From CAYMUC01 sp964471865 (GTDB lineage: Bacteria > Actinomycetota > Acidimicrobiia > Acidimicrobiales > Ilumatobacteraceae), in assembly GCA_964471865.1 (NCBI GenBank), contig CAYYHU010000016.1, forward strand, positions 1 through 44,894: a DNA stretch of 44,894 nt, given 5' to 3'. Under the pieces are notes generated by a model. The model did not search any database. It had not been told where the DNA came from and was given only the letters and a program-made list of their open reading frames with translations. Made by a program: the position numbers and the translations under genes. Of this stretch, positions 32,550-40,758 are shown piece after piece. Numbering within the stretch: position 1 is the first letter of the stretch; each line of letters starts with the position of its first letter.

Positions 32550-33302
32550 ATGACGACGAACGATCACGGTCACAATTCGTCATCACGTCGGGCGATCATC
32601 GTCACCGGCGGAGACGCTCCGAACGCCACAGCCATCGGGTCGATCACCGCGACGGACCACGTGATCTGTGCCGATGGTGGAGTCGATCACGCCCTCGCCT
32701 TGGGCTGGCGACCCAGCATCGTGGTCGGGGATCTCGACTCGGCCTCGCCTGAGGGGATCCACCGCGCTCGAGACCTCGGAGCAGAGATCCGCTCCCATCC
32801 CCGCGACAAAGACGCCACCGATACCGAACTGGCGTTGCTGTGCGCGGTCGAACTCGGCGTCGATCATGTCTGTGTCATCAGCGGCGGAGGTGATCGCCTG
32901 GATCACTTCTTGGGCTGGTGGGCGGCACTGTCACACCCCGACCTCGCTCGTATCGCGTATCTCGACGCCTGGTTCGCAGCGACGCAAATCGCCGTGATCC
33001 ATGGCCCCCGGGAGCGATCGATGGGCGATTTCGACCCGGGACAGACCCTGAGTCTGATCCCCATCGGCGGCGATACCCACGGTGTCAGCACCACGGGCCT
33101 CATCTGGGCCCTCGACGCCGAGACGCTGAGTGCAACGAGCAGCCGAGGCGTCTCCAACGAGACGCTCGGAGGCCTTGTCACGATCCGAGTGGACACCGGC
33201 GTCCTTGCGGTGATCCATCCCCCCAGATCGACGTCGCCGTCGCCGCGCGCCACGCCGAAAGCTCCTCACGATTCCCCGGCATCCGATTCTCACCAACCCT
33301 GA
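32550..33302 (+). CDS. thiN: Thiamine pyrophosphokinase
   Basis: 250 residues. Family motifs are ADGG (41-44), GDLDS (60-64), DKDATDTE (86-93) and SGGGDRLDH. It transfers pyrophosphate from ATP to thiamine, giving TPP, the ligand of the riboswitch in front of it. The C-terminal 30 residues are Pro/Ser-rich and look disordered. It is the first gene of the operon TPK-thiB-thiP-thiQ, so salvage and activation of thiamine are shut off together. Confidence 0.93.
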   Translation: MTTNDHGHNSSSRRAIIVTGGDAPNATAIGSITATDHVICADGGVDHALALGWRPSIVVGDLDSASPEGIHRARDLGAEIRSHPRDKDATDTELALLCAVELGVDHVCVISGGGDRLDHFLGWWAALSHPDLARIAYLDAWFAATQIAVIHGPRERSMGDFDPGQTLSLIPIGGDTHGVSTTGLIWALDAETLSATSSRGVSNETLGGLVTIRVDTGVLAVIHPPRSTSPSPRATPKAPHDSPASDSHQP

Positions 33303-33312
33303 TGGAGGCATC

Positions 33313-34419
33313 ATGAACCATCGCATTGCTCACCCCCGTCGTCTGCTCGCCACCGCAGCCGCTGCGGTCCTCGTGCTCGCCGCATGTGGTGACGACACCG
33401 CCGATGACGTCACGCCATCGCCTGAGCGTCCGGTGACGATCACGTTGTTGGCCTACGACTCCTATGAGCCCTCCCCCGGCCTCTTTGACGACTTCACCGC
33501 CCGTACCGGTATCACCGTGGAGATCGCCCGAGCCGGAGATGCCGGCGAAATGGTGTCCAAGGCGGTTCTGAGCGCTGGCAATCCCGAGGGAGATGTGATG
33601 TGGGGCGTGGACAACACGTTGTTGTCGCGAGCTCTCGACGCGGAACTGTTCGTTCCCCATGTCGCTGCCGATCTCGACGACGTTCCTGAGGCGTTGAGAT
33701 CGTTGGTCCCCGATGCCCAGGCCACCCCCGTCGACCAGGGTCACGTATGCGTCAACGCTGATCTCGCGGCGCTGGACGCCGCCGGGGTCGAGGTACCTCA
33801 GACCCTGGAGGATCTCCTCGATCCGGCTTATGCCGACATGTTGGTGGTGTCGTCTCCCGCAACGTCCTCACCGGGACTCGCCTTCATGCTCGCCACGATC
33901 GCCCGATTCGGAACGGATCCCTCCGCCCCCGAGGGTGATTGGCTCGAGTATTGGCGCGCGCTGCGAGCCAACGGAGTTCTCGTGGTCGACGGGTGGTCTG
34001 AGGCCTACTACGGCGAGTTCACCCGAGCCGGCGGTGACCGTCCGTTGGTCCTCAGCTACGCCTCGAGTCCGCCCGCAGAGGTCCTCTTCAGTGAACCACC
34101 CCTTCCCGAAGGTGCCGAGGCCCCGACGGTGTCGATCGATGGAACCTGCTTTCATCAGATCGAGTTCGCCGGGATCCTGCGCGGCACCCGCCATCTCGAG
34201 GCGGCTCGGGCCCTCGTGGACGAGTTGCTCAGCCCGCGGGTCCAAGAGGACCTCCCCTTGACCCTGTTCGTCGAACCCGCCAACTCGCGTGCCGCGCTAC
34301 CCGAGGTCTTCACCCAGTACGCGAGCCGCCCGGAGACCCCTTGGACTCTGCCCCCCGCTGATATCGCCGCGAACCGTCTCGAATGGATAGACGCCTGGAC
34401 GTCGGTGGTGTTGCGCTGA
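33313..34419 (+). CDS. thiB: Thiamine ABC transporter substrate-binding lipoprotein
   Basis: 368 residues. A signal peptide ends in the lipobox LAAC with Cys25, so the protein is anchored outside the membrane. The mature part follows the ThiB/iron-type binding protein family: ITLLAYDSYEPSPGLFDDFTARTGITVEIARAGDAGEMVSKAV, WGVDNTLLSRALD, then DQGHVCVNADL. It captures thiamine or TPP for ThiPQ. GGAGG lies just before the ATG. Last 37 bases overlap thiP. Confidence 0.92.
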   Translation: MNHRIAHPRRLLATAAAAVLVLAACGDDTADDVTPSPERPVTITLLAYDSYEPSPGLFDDFTARTGITVEIARAGDAGEMVSKAVLSAGNPEGDVMWGVDNTLLSRALDAELFVPHVAADLDDVPEALRSLVPDAQATPVDQGHVCVNADLAALDAAGVEVPQTLEDLLDPAYADMLVVSSPATSSPGLAFMLATIARFGTDPSAPEGDWLEYWRALRANGVLVVDGWSEAYYGEFTRAGGDRPLVLSYASSPPAEVLFSEPPLPEGAEAPTVSIDGTCFHQIEFAGILRGTRHLEAARALVDELLSPRVQEDLPLTLFVEPANSRAALPEVFTQYASRPETPWTLPPADIAANRLEWIDAWTSVVLR

Positions 34420-36044
34420 GACCCTCGGACCCCCGCCGACGGGATCGGCCCCGGTGGATCACCGCGGCCCTCGCCGTTCCCGTCGCGGGGTTCCTCATCG
34501 CCTGGTTCGTCATCCCGGTCATCGCGCTCATCGGACGAGGGCTGCGCAGCGGCCCGCTCGGTGAGGTGTTCTCCTCGGCCGGGATGACCCAGGTGATCTG
34601 GTTCACTCTCTGGCAAGCCGCGGTGTCCACGATCGTGACACTCATCGCGGGGCTCGCTCCTGCCTGGATCCTGGCTCGGTTTCGGTTTCCAGGTCACAGG
34701 GCCCTGCGCACGCTGGTCATGGTCCCGTTCGTCTTACCGACAGTGGTCGTCGGAGCCGCCTTTTTGGCTCTGTCGCCGGATCGTTTCGATCGCAGCGTCA
34801 CTGCGATCGTCGCGGCCCATGTGTTCTTCAACCTCGCCGTCGTGGTGCGCAGTGTGGGAGGAGTCTGGGAGCAACTCGACCCCGATCTCGTCGCGGCTGC
34901 TCGCACGCTGGGAGCTTCGCCACTGACTGCGTTTCGCCGGATCACCTGGCCGTTGTTGCGACCCTCCCTGGTTGCAGCCGGTTCGATCGTCTTCTTGTTC
35001 ACGGTGACCTCCTTTGGCGTGGTGCGCATCCTCGGGGGCCCCTCGCGCGCCACCGTCGAAGTCGAGATTTATCTGCGCGCCGCCCAACTCGGTGACCTGT
35101 CCGGGGCAGCAGCGCTGGCGTTGGTTCAACTGGTGGCGGTGGCATCGCTGATGGCGTGGTGGTCGCGGCTGCAGCGCCGTACCACGGTGGCCGGGTTGCG
35201 CTACCGAGCCCGGGCGAATCGCCCGCGGCCGGGTCGCGAACGTGTCCTCGTCGCGTCGATCGCTGCGGTGACCACCGCCGTGATCGCGATTCCGCTGGGG
35301 GCGCTCGTGATCCGATCCATTCGGGTGGGTGACACCTGGACCTTGAGCGCCTGGAGAACCCTGGGACGCAGTGAGATCCGACCGGGAGTCTCCCTAGGGC
35401 TCGATCCATGGGGTTCGGTTCTGGTGTCGCTGCGTTATGCGGCGGTGGCGACGCTGCTGTCGGTGCTGCTCGGACTCGCGGCCGCGTTGGCGATCGCGGG
35501 AAGTCGCCGCGGCGGTTGGCTCTTGGATACCGGCTTGATGTTGCCACTGGGAACCTCAGCGGTCACCGTGGGGTTCGGCATCCTCATCACCTATGACAGT
35601 CCGCCCTGGGATCTACGGTCCTCACCGGTGATCATTCCCGTCGTTCACGCTCTCGTCGCTGTGCCCTTCGTGGTGCGGACCGTTCTGCCCGTGATCCGGT
35701 CCATTCCCGAAGGCCTGTACGAGGCAGCAGCCACTCTCGGAGCGGGACCCTGGCAGGTGTGGAGGCGAGTGGAGTTGCCGCTGTTGACCTCGGCACTCGC
35801 CGCGGCCTCGGGGTTTGCGTTCGCGGTCTCCGTGGGGGAATTCGGTGCGACGAGCTTTCTCACTCGCCGCGGAACCGAGACGCTGCCGATTGCGATCGAA
35901 CGGCTTCTGGGTCGCACCGGTGACCTCGTTCAGGCCCAGGGCTTTGCTTTGGCCACGGTGCTCTTGGCCCTGACCGTCGCCGCGGTCGCGAGCCTCGATC
36001 GGGTGGGTCCCATGGGCACTCGGGTCGGTGGAGGTGGCTGGTGA
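34383..36044 (+). CDS. thiP: Thiamine ABC transporter permease
   Basis: 553 residues, a fused permease with two membrane halves of about six helices. Each half carries an EAA-type loop (DLVAAARTLGASPLTAFRRITWPLL and GLYEAAATLGAGPWQVWRRVELPLL). ThiP in E. coli has the same double length. ATG 34383 lies inside the end of thiB with a 37-bp overlap; no later start codon fits upstream of the first helix. The stop overlaps thiQ (GTGA). Confidence 0.93.
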   Translation: MDRRLDVGGVALRPSDPRRRDRPRWITAALAVPVAGFLIAWFVIPVIALIGRGLRSGPLGEVFSSAGMTQVIWFTLWQAAVSTIVTLIAGLAPAWILARFRFPGHRALRTLVMVPFVLPTVVVGAAFLALSPDRFDRSVTAIVAAHVFFNLAVVVRSVGGVWEQLDPDLVAAARTLGASPLTAFRRITWPLLRPSLVAAGSIVFLFTVTSFGVVRILGGPSRATVEVEIYLRAAQLGDLSGAAALALVQLVAVASLMAWWSRLQRRTTVAGLRYRARANRPRPGRERVLVASIAAVTTAVIAIPLGALVIRSIRVGDTWTLSAWRTLGRSEIRPGVSLGLDPWGSVLVSLRYAAVATLLSVLLGLAAALAIAGSRRGGWLLDTGLMLPLGTSAVTVGFGILITYDSPPWDLRSSPVIIPVVHALVAVPFVVRTVLPVIRSIPEGLYEAAATLGAGPWQVWRRVELPLLTSALAAASGFAFAVSVGEFGATSFLTRRGTETLPIAIERLLGRTGDLVQAQGFALATVLLALTVAAVASLDRVGPMGTRVGGGGW

Positions 36045-36682
36045 GCCTTGCGGTGAAGGACCTCTCGATCGCATTCGATGGCCACCGGGTACTCGACCAT
36101 CTCGATCTCGACGTCCCCTCGCGCACCATCACTGCGGTGTTGGGGCCGAGCGGTTCCGGCAAGAGCACCTTGTTGCGAATCATCGCCGGACTCGTCACGC
36201 CGGACCATGGCCGCATCCTCATCGACGACGACGATGTCACTCGGGTTCCTACGCATCGCCGCGGTGTCGGCTTGGTGTTCCAGGACGAGCAGCTGTTCCC
36301 TCATCTCGATGTGGCTCGCAACATCGGTTTCGGTCTCGACATGACCGGAGTTGACTCGGTGACGGTTCGGAACCGAGTCGAGGAGTTGTTGGAACTCGTC
36401 GGTCTGTCGGGTTTCGCAACTCGGCGCGTCACCGATGTCTCAGGAGGTGAGGCGAAACGGGTAGCGCTGGCTCGGGCTCTGGCGCCGCGACCGCGAGTTC
36501 TGCTTCTCGATGAGCCCCTCACCGGTCTCGATGCCGAACTCCACGATCGATTGGCCCTCGAGCTCCGCCGGGTTCTCACCGCCGAGGGGACCACGGCGAT
36601 TCTCGTCACTCACGATGCCCGCGAGGCCGAAGTGATCGCTGACGTGGTCACGAAGCTTGGCAGCCTGCAACGTTCGGGGTGA
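36041..36682 (+). CDS. thiQ: Thiamine ABC transporter ATPase
   Basis: 213 residues, short as usual for ThiQ. Walker A GPSGSGKST (35-43), Q-loop VFQDEQLFPHL, signature VSGGEAKRVALARAL and Walker B VLLLDEPL are complete; the signature has Ala-Lys where Gln-Arg is common. It drives ThiP. GTG start overlaps thiP by 4 bp. The gene runs 35 bp into the convergent acyltransferase gene. Confidence 0.94.
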   Translation: MSLAVKDLSIAFDGHRVLDHLDLDVPSRTITAVLGPSGSGKSTLLRIIAGLVTPDHGRILIDDDDVTRVPTHRRGVGLVFQDEQLFPHLDVARNIGFGLDMTGVDSVTVRNRVEELLELVGLSGFATRRVTDVSGGEAKRVALARALAPRPRVLLLDEPLTGLDAELHDRLALELRRVLTAEGTTAILVTHDAREAEVIADVVTKLGSLQRSG

Positions 36683-38756
36683 GTTCGTTCTCGCTTCGGG
36701 ACCGTTGATCGACGAGATCTCGTAACCGGGCCGCCACGAACCGCTCCTCGACCTCAGCAGCGGTCCCCCCATCGGGCTCCCAACTGAGATGGACGTCATC
36801 GGGAAGCAGTCGGTCCCGCTCCCCGGAGGTGTCGATCCACGCTCCGAGGTCGAGGCGCGTCACACATCCCGACGGGTGTCGGGTCTGGGCCGCGACGATG
36901 GCGTTGTAGGCCGCGACGGCACCCGTTTCGACGTCACCGGGAATCTCGGGAATCGTGACCCAGACCACCTGGTCACCGGCGATGTCGAGCAAGGTGTCGG
37001 TCAACAGATCGGCTTCGCGCATCAACCAGGCCCGAGCGGCGGGATCGGTCAAGGAGACGAAACGCTCCCCGAGTTCGGCCACGGAGCGCTTGCGCACGTC
37101 CCAGTTGCCGAACATCACCAGCACCACATCGACACGTTTCCCGTCAGCGAACGCGTCTGCGAGACGCCGATCCCAGCGGCATTGCTCTCCGATGATGATC
37201 GGAACCGGGGACAACGAGGATTCGAGTAGCCGCCCCCCTCGGCCCAAAGGACAGCCGAGTTCGGTGAGATGGCCACCGAGTTCGGTATCGGGATGACCTG
37301 CCATGGCGGTTCCCAGCGTGTACGCGAGACCCGTGGAATCCCCCACGACTCCGTAGCGCACCGGCCCGGTGGGGACCGGGTCGGGTGCGGATGTGTCGGT
37401 CACCGATTCCGAGCCTTCGACATCGGTGCCAGCGGCGGGCTCAGACGACGGACTCGGCGAACTCACCGGTGGGAGCATTGACGGGGACGGCGTCATCGGG
37501 TTCGTCGAGGGGGTCGGGGTGATTCCCATCGTCGATGGGGGTTGCGTATCGAGACCTCCCGGGGTGCTGAGAGACGCGAGGCGCTCACGAGCCTCGGTCA
37601 GATCGAGTTCGTCGCGATCGGTCCGTCCCAGGACGACAGCTGTCACTGCGATCGTCACCACTGCGGGCCCCGCGAGAACCACTGGCCACCGGCCCCATGC
37701 TCGCCGACGAATCGGCGTCTCGAACCAGGTGAACGTGAGCGCCGCGATCGCCACCGATCCCACGATCGTCACCGGAGCCACCATCGACTCGAGACCGGCT
37801 CGTTTGCAGCCCACCATGATCGGCCAATGCACCAGGTAGATCGCGTATGAGCGGCGCCCCAACCAGGCGAGCGGCCCGATGTCGAGGCGTCGACCCCAGT
37901 CTCGATCGAGGACTGCAGCGGTGACCACCAACGCAGAGAGTGCACCGAATGCGAGTAACGCTCCCCACGCCACCGCCGGCGTCGCCAGCGACATCGTGAT
38001 CGTGATGACACCGATCAGCGCGAGCCCACCAACACCGACCGCAGTAACGACACGAGGCGGAATCCGCGCGCGTAACGAATCCGCCCCGACCCAGGTCACT
38101 GCGGCTGCAGCCACGATTCCCCAGGCCACCTCCCCGAGGCGCACATGAGTCGCGAAATAGATGACGCCGAGATCGCCACCATGCACGACCGTGGCCACCG
38201 CGGCGATGACCAGAGCCCCGATCCCGGCGAGGAGAACCCGCGACACCCGTGACACACCGATCACCACGAGGGGCATGAGGAGATAGATCTGCTCTTCGAT
38301 GGACAACGACCACAGATGCATCAGCGGCGAGGTCTCCGTCGCGACGCGGTATTGGGAACCCTCGACAACGGCGTTCCAGTTAGCCATCTGCGCCAGTCCC
38401 CACCCGAGGTCCCGCCCCAGATCGGGATCGGCCCATCCCCCCAGCCCCCAGATGACCGCGACCCCGGCAAGGGTGGCCAAGGACATCGGCGCCAGACGGC
38501 GAACACGCCGGCGATAGAAGTCCGAGATCTGACGCCGACGGGACACGGACGCGTCGTGGAGACGGGTCAGCAAGGTGTGGGTGATCAGATATCCCGACAA
38601 CGCGAAGAACAGCGACAACGCGATGAATCCCCCCGAGAAGGTCTCGGGTTCCACGTGGTAGGCGACGACCAGAACGATCGCCACACCTCGAAGACCATCC
38701 AAACCGGCGAGATGTCCGTCGACGTGTCGCTCCGACTGGACTCGAGGAGGTCCCAC
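36648..38756 (-). CDS. Acyltransferase-3 membrane protein with C-terminal SGNH domain
   Basis: 702 residues from GTG 38756. An acyltransferase-3 domain with about ten helices comes first (LAGLDGLRGVAIVLVVAYH, HLWSLSIEEQIYLLMPLVV), then a Pro/Ser/Thr linker, then an SGNH hydrolase domain with GDSTGLAY, MFGNWDVR and the closing DDVHLSW (Asp/His). OafA/OatA-type proteins of this layout O-acetylate cell-surface polymers. A longer reading from an ATG at 38851 or beyond would overlap the divergent WXG-like gene, so GTG 38756 is chosen, but the start is uncertain. Confidence 0.85.
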   Translation of the reverse strand: MGPPRVQSERHVDGHLAGLDGLRGVAIVLVVAYHVEPETFSGGFIALSLFFALSGYLITHTLLTRLHDASVSRRRQISDFYRRRVRRLAPMSLATLAGVAVIWGLGGWADPDLGRDLGWGLAQMANWNAVVEGSQYRVATETSPLMHLWSLSIEEQIYLLMPLVVIGVSRVSRVLLAGIGALVIAAVATVVHGGDLGVIYFATHVRLGEVAWGIVAAAAVTWVGADSLRARIPPRVVTAVGVGGLALIGVITITMSLATPAVAWGALLAFGALSALVVTAAVLDRDWGRRLDIGPLAWLGRRSYAIYLVHWPIMVGCKRAGLESMVAPVTIVGSVAIAALTFTWFETPIRRRAWGRWPVVLAGPAVVTIAVTAVVLGRTDRDELDLTEARERLASLSTPGGLDTQPPSTMGITPTPSTNPMTPSPSMLPPVSSPSPSSEPAAGTDVEGSESVTDTSAPDPVPTGPVRYGVVGDSTGLAYTLGTAMAGHPDTELGGHLTELGCPLGRGGRLLESSLSPVPIIIGEQCRWDRRLADAFADGKRVDVVLVMFGNWDVRKRSVAELGERFVSLTDPAARAWLMREADLLTDTLLDIAGDQVVWVTIPEIPGDVETGAVAAYNAIVAAQTRHPSGCVTRLDLGAWIDTSGERDRLLPDDVHLSWEPDGGTAAEVEERFVAARLRDLVDQRSRSENELTPNVAGCQAS

Positions 38757-38766
38757 ATCCGCATCG

Positions 38767-39015
38767 ATGGCGCCAGGCGAGGACGTGGACCCATGGCGAG
38801 TGGCCGGACTCTTGGAGATGCTCGCCGACGAAATCGGATCCTCGATCGCCATCAGCACGCATCTTCGCACCGAGGAGGTCCCCTGGACAGGTGCTATCGC
38901 CCGACGCTGTTCCCAGGATCTCGATGACATGGTGCGCGACCTGATCGCCGAGCGGGATCGTCTTGCGGCTGAAGCGAGACGGCGACGACACCAAGCCTCA
39001 ACGCTGGGACCATGA
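38767..39015 (+). CDS. Small WXG100-like helical protein
   Basis: 82 residues. Two predicted helices (PWRVAGLLEMLADEIGSSIAIS and ARRCSQDLDDMVRDLIAERDRLAAEARRRR) are joined by a turn holding Trp-Thr-Gly at 40-42. This is the plan of the WXG100/ESAT-6-like proteins exported by type VII secretion, although the C-terminal YxxxD/E signal is not seen. The stop overlaps the next gene by 4 bp (ATGA), so both are co-translated. Not clearly recognised by any one family; the call rests on layout and partner. Confidence 0.55.
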   Translation: MAPGEDVDPWRVAGLLEMLADEIGSSIAISTHLRTEEVPWTGAIARRCSQDLDDMVRDLIAERDRLAAEARRRRHQASTLGP

Positions 39016-40721
39016 CCTTTCTCGGCTATGACCCCGGCGGGCTCGAGGACCGGGCCCGCACCCTCGAACTCGCGGCAGAGCAACTCGTGCTCATCGCCGA
39101 AGGGGCTCAGCGACTGGTCGGCGATCCCTGTCGGGTGCTGCATCGGGCGGCGAACACGTGCCGGCACTGGCGCGACGAGATGCTGATCGTGGCGCGCTGT
39201 GGGATCGCGACCCGCCCCCATCCCCTGACGATGCTCGAGGATCTCGACACCGGGGCGCTCGCGGAGTTGGATCGCTGGGCCCATGAACGCCCCGACGCGT
39301 TGGGACTCGATGATCTCGTGGCCGTTCTCAGCCATCTGGTGAGCATCGGTGGCCGATGGGAGGACGAAGCCCGTTCATCGGCGATCTTGCCGGAGCCAGC
39401 GGGATCCTCCGATGCCGACGATTCCCGGCTCGCCCGCTTACCGGCTCTGTGGGGTGTCGTGCATCGCCTCAGCCACGGGGCATTCGCGCCATTGTCGACT
39501 GGCGAGCGCCTCGCAGTTCTCGACCGCCTCGATCCGGTCGTGGCCGCGAAAGTCCTCGGATCCAGCGGGCTGACGGGTACCGATCTCGCCCGGGGGGCAC
39601 TTGCGATCCTCGACTCGTGGAGTCGCGGGCGATGGTGGGCAGAAGGACGTCGGGTGCCTCGTAACGTCGCCGATCAGGTCGTGGGGGCGCTCGCCTCGGA
39701 TCCGGCGGCCGCCGCGTCGGTGATCGCGCAACGCCCCGGGCGCCTGGGGGTTCTGCTGTTCGGACCCAATGAGATCGCGACGGTGAACGCGTTCGTCGTG
39801 GCCGCCAGCAACCCCCGTCACCATGACGTCGACACGGCGTCCACCACCACCCGGAACCTGCTCGACTATCTGATCCTGGTACCCCAAGCGCATGCGCCCG
39901 ATCTGATTGGGCCCCGACGGGATCTGGTGTTGCGACCCGCGTACGGCGTCAGCGACGAAACGAGGTGGTGGCAACTACGCCGCAGCGCGGCGATGAGCCT
40001 CGCCCCGTGGCAGATGCATCTCGCCACCGGACACCCGGCCTTCGACCTCGGACTCGATGAATCCTTGGAGCAGTTGCGATGGTTGAGTGAGGATCCCGAC
40101 AGCGCCCGCACTCTGGGCCGCGAACTCTCGGCATCGGTTCTGGATCGCAGCCGAGATCTCGACGAGGATCCGGGGACTCGGGCCGATCTCATCCAACGAT
40201 TGGCCTTTGCGATCGGAGCGGTGGACGAACTCCTTCATGCTCGTGAACTCGGCTCGGCCCCCGGAGCCGATCTGATGAGTGGCCTGATCGCTTTGGGACT
40301 CGGGCATGCGACCGGCGCGATCGCCGCGGCGGCCACCGGTCTCGTCGCTGCGCCTTTGGCGGGCATCGTGAGGACCTACACGACCGGGCGAATCACCGAT
40401 GCGCTGCGTCCGCTGCCCCCCGATGGGAGCGCTGTGCATCTCGTGTCCTCACAACGGCGGCGGATCGCGGCGGCCGCTCTCGTCACCGTGGTGGCCGCCG
40501 ATCAGTACTCCCGGGGATGGTTGGCCCCCGATACGACGGCTCCTGGGCCGATCACCACGTCGTATACGGGGCTGCGGGCCGCCGACCCACTCGTCACCTG
40601 GCTTGCGGGTGTGAGGGGGGATCCCCACGCCCTCGACGAATTGCGATTGGTCATCACCGAGGTCGTGCCACTCGAGGAACGCTCCGCTGTCGATCGGGGC
40701 CGCGGATCGGTGGCCCGGTGA
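39012..40721 (+). CDS. Large T7SS-style helical protein (DUF6571-like), function unknown
   Basis: 569 residues. It starts with MTFLGYDPGGLEDRARTLEL, a WXG-like helical hairpin that carries a second HWRDE turn, typical of large actinobacterial proteins coupled to type VII secretion. Repeats such as LASDPAAAASVIAQRP-GRLGVLLFG resemble DUF6571. A hydrophobic Ala/Gly stretch (LIALGLGHATGAIAAAATGLVAAPLAGI, about 418-445) could insert in membranes, as in pore-type toxin carriers. No known toxin domain or immunity gene is seen at the end, which converges on the copper gene. I do not recognise a specific function. Confidence 0.6.
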   Translation: MTFLGYDPGGLEDRARTLELAAEQLVLIAEGAQRLVGDPCRVLHRAANTCRHWRDEMLIVARCGIATRPHPLTMLEDLDTGALAELDRWAHERPDALGLDDLVAVLSHLVSIGGRWEDEARSSAILPEPAGSSDADDSRLARLPALWGVVHRLSHGAFAPLSTGERLAVLDRLDPVVAAKVLGSSGLTGTDLARGALAILDSWSRGRWWAEGRRVPRNVADQVVGALASDPAAAASVIAQRPGRLGVLLFGPNEIATVNAFVVAASNPRHHDVDTASTTTRNLLDYLILVPQAHAPDLIGPRRDLVLRPAYGVSDETRWWQLRRSAAMSLAPWQMHLATGHPAFDLGLDESLEQLRWLSEDPDSARTLGRELSASVLDRSRDLDEDPGTRADLIQRLAFAIGAVDELLHARELGSAPGADLMSGLIALGLGHATGAIAAAATGLVAAPLAGIVRTYTTGRITDALRPLPPDGSAVHLVSSQRRRIAAAALVTVVAADQYSRGWLAPDTTAPGPITTSYTGLRAADPLVTWLAGVRGDPHALDELRLVITEVVPLEERSAVDRGRGSVAR

Positions 40722-40758
40722 TCTCTGCGGTCTCTGGCGGGCTCGGCACCCGCCCGTC

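Noticed and set aside
36648..39335. 895-residue version of the acyltransferase
   Set aside because: The extra 190 residues lie antisense to the WXG-like gene and its partner, have no family match, and the first membrane helix begins right after GTG 38756.
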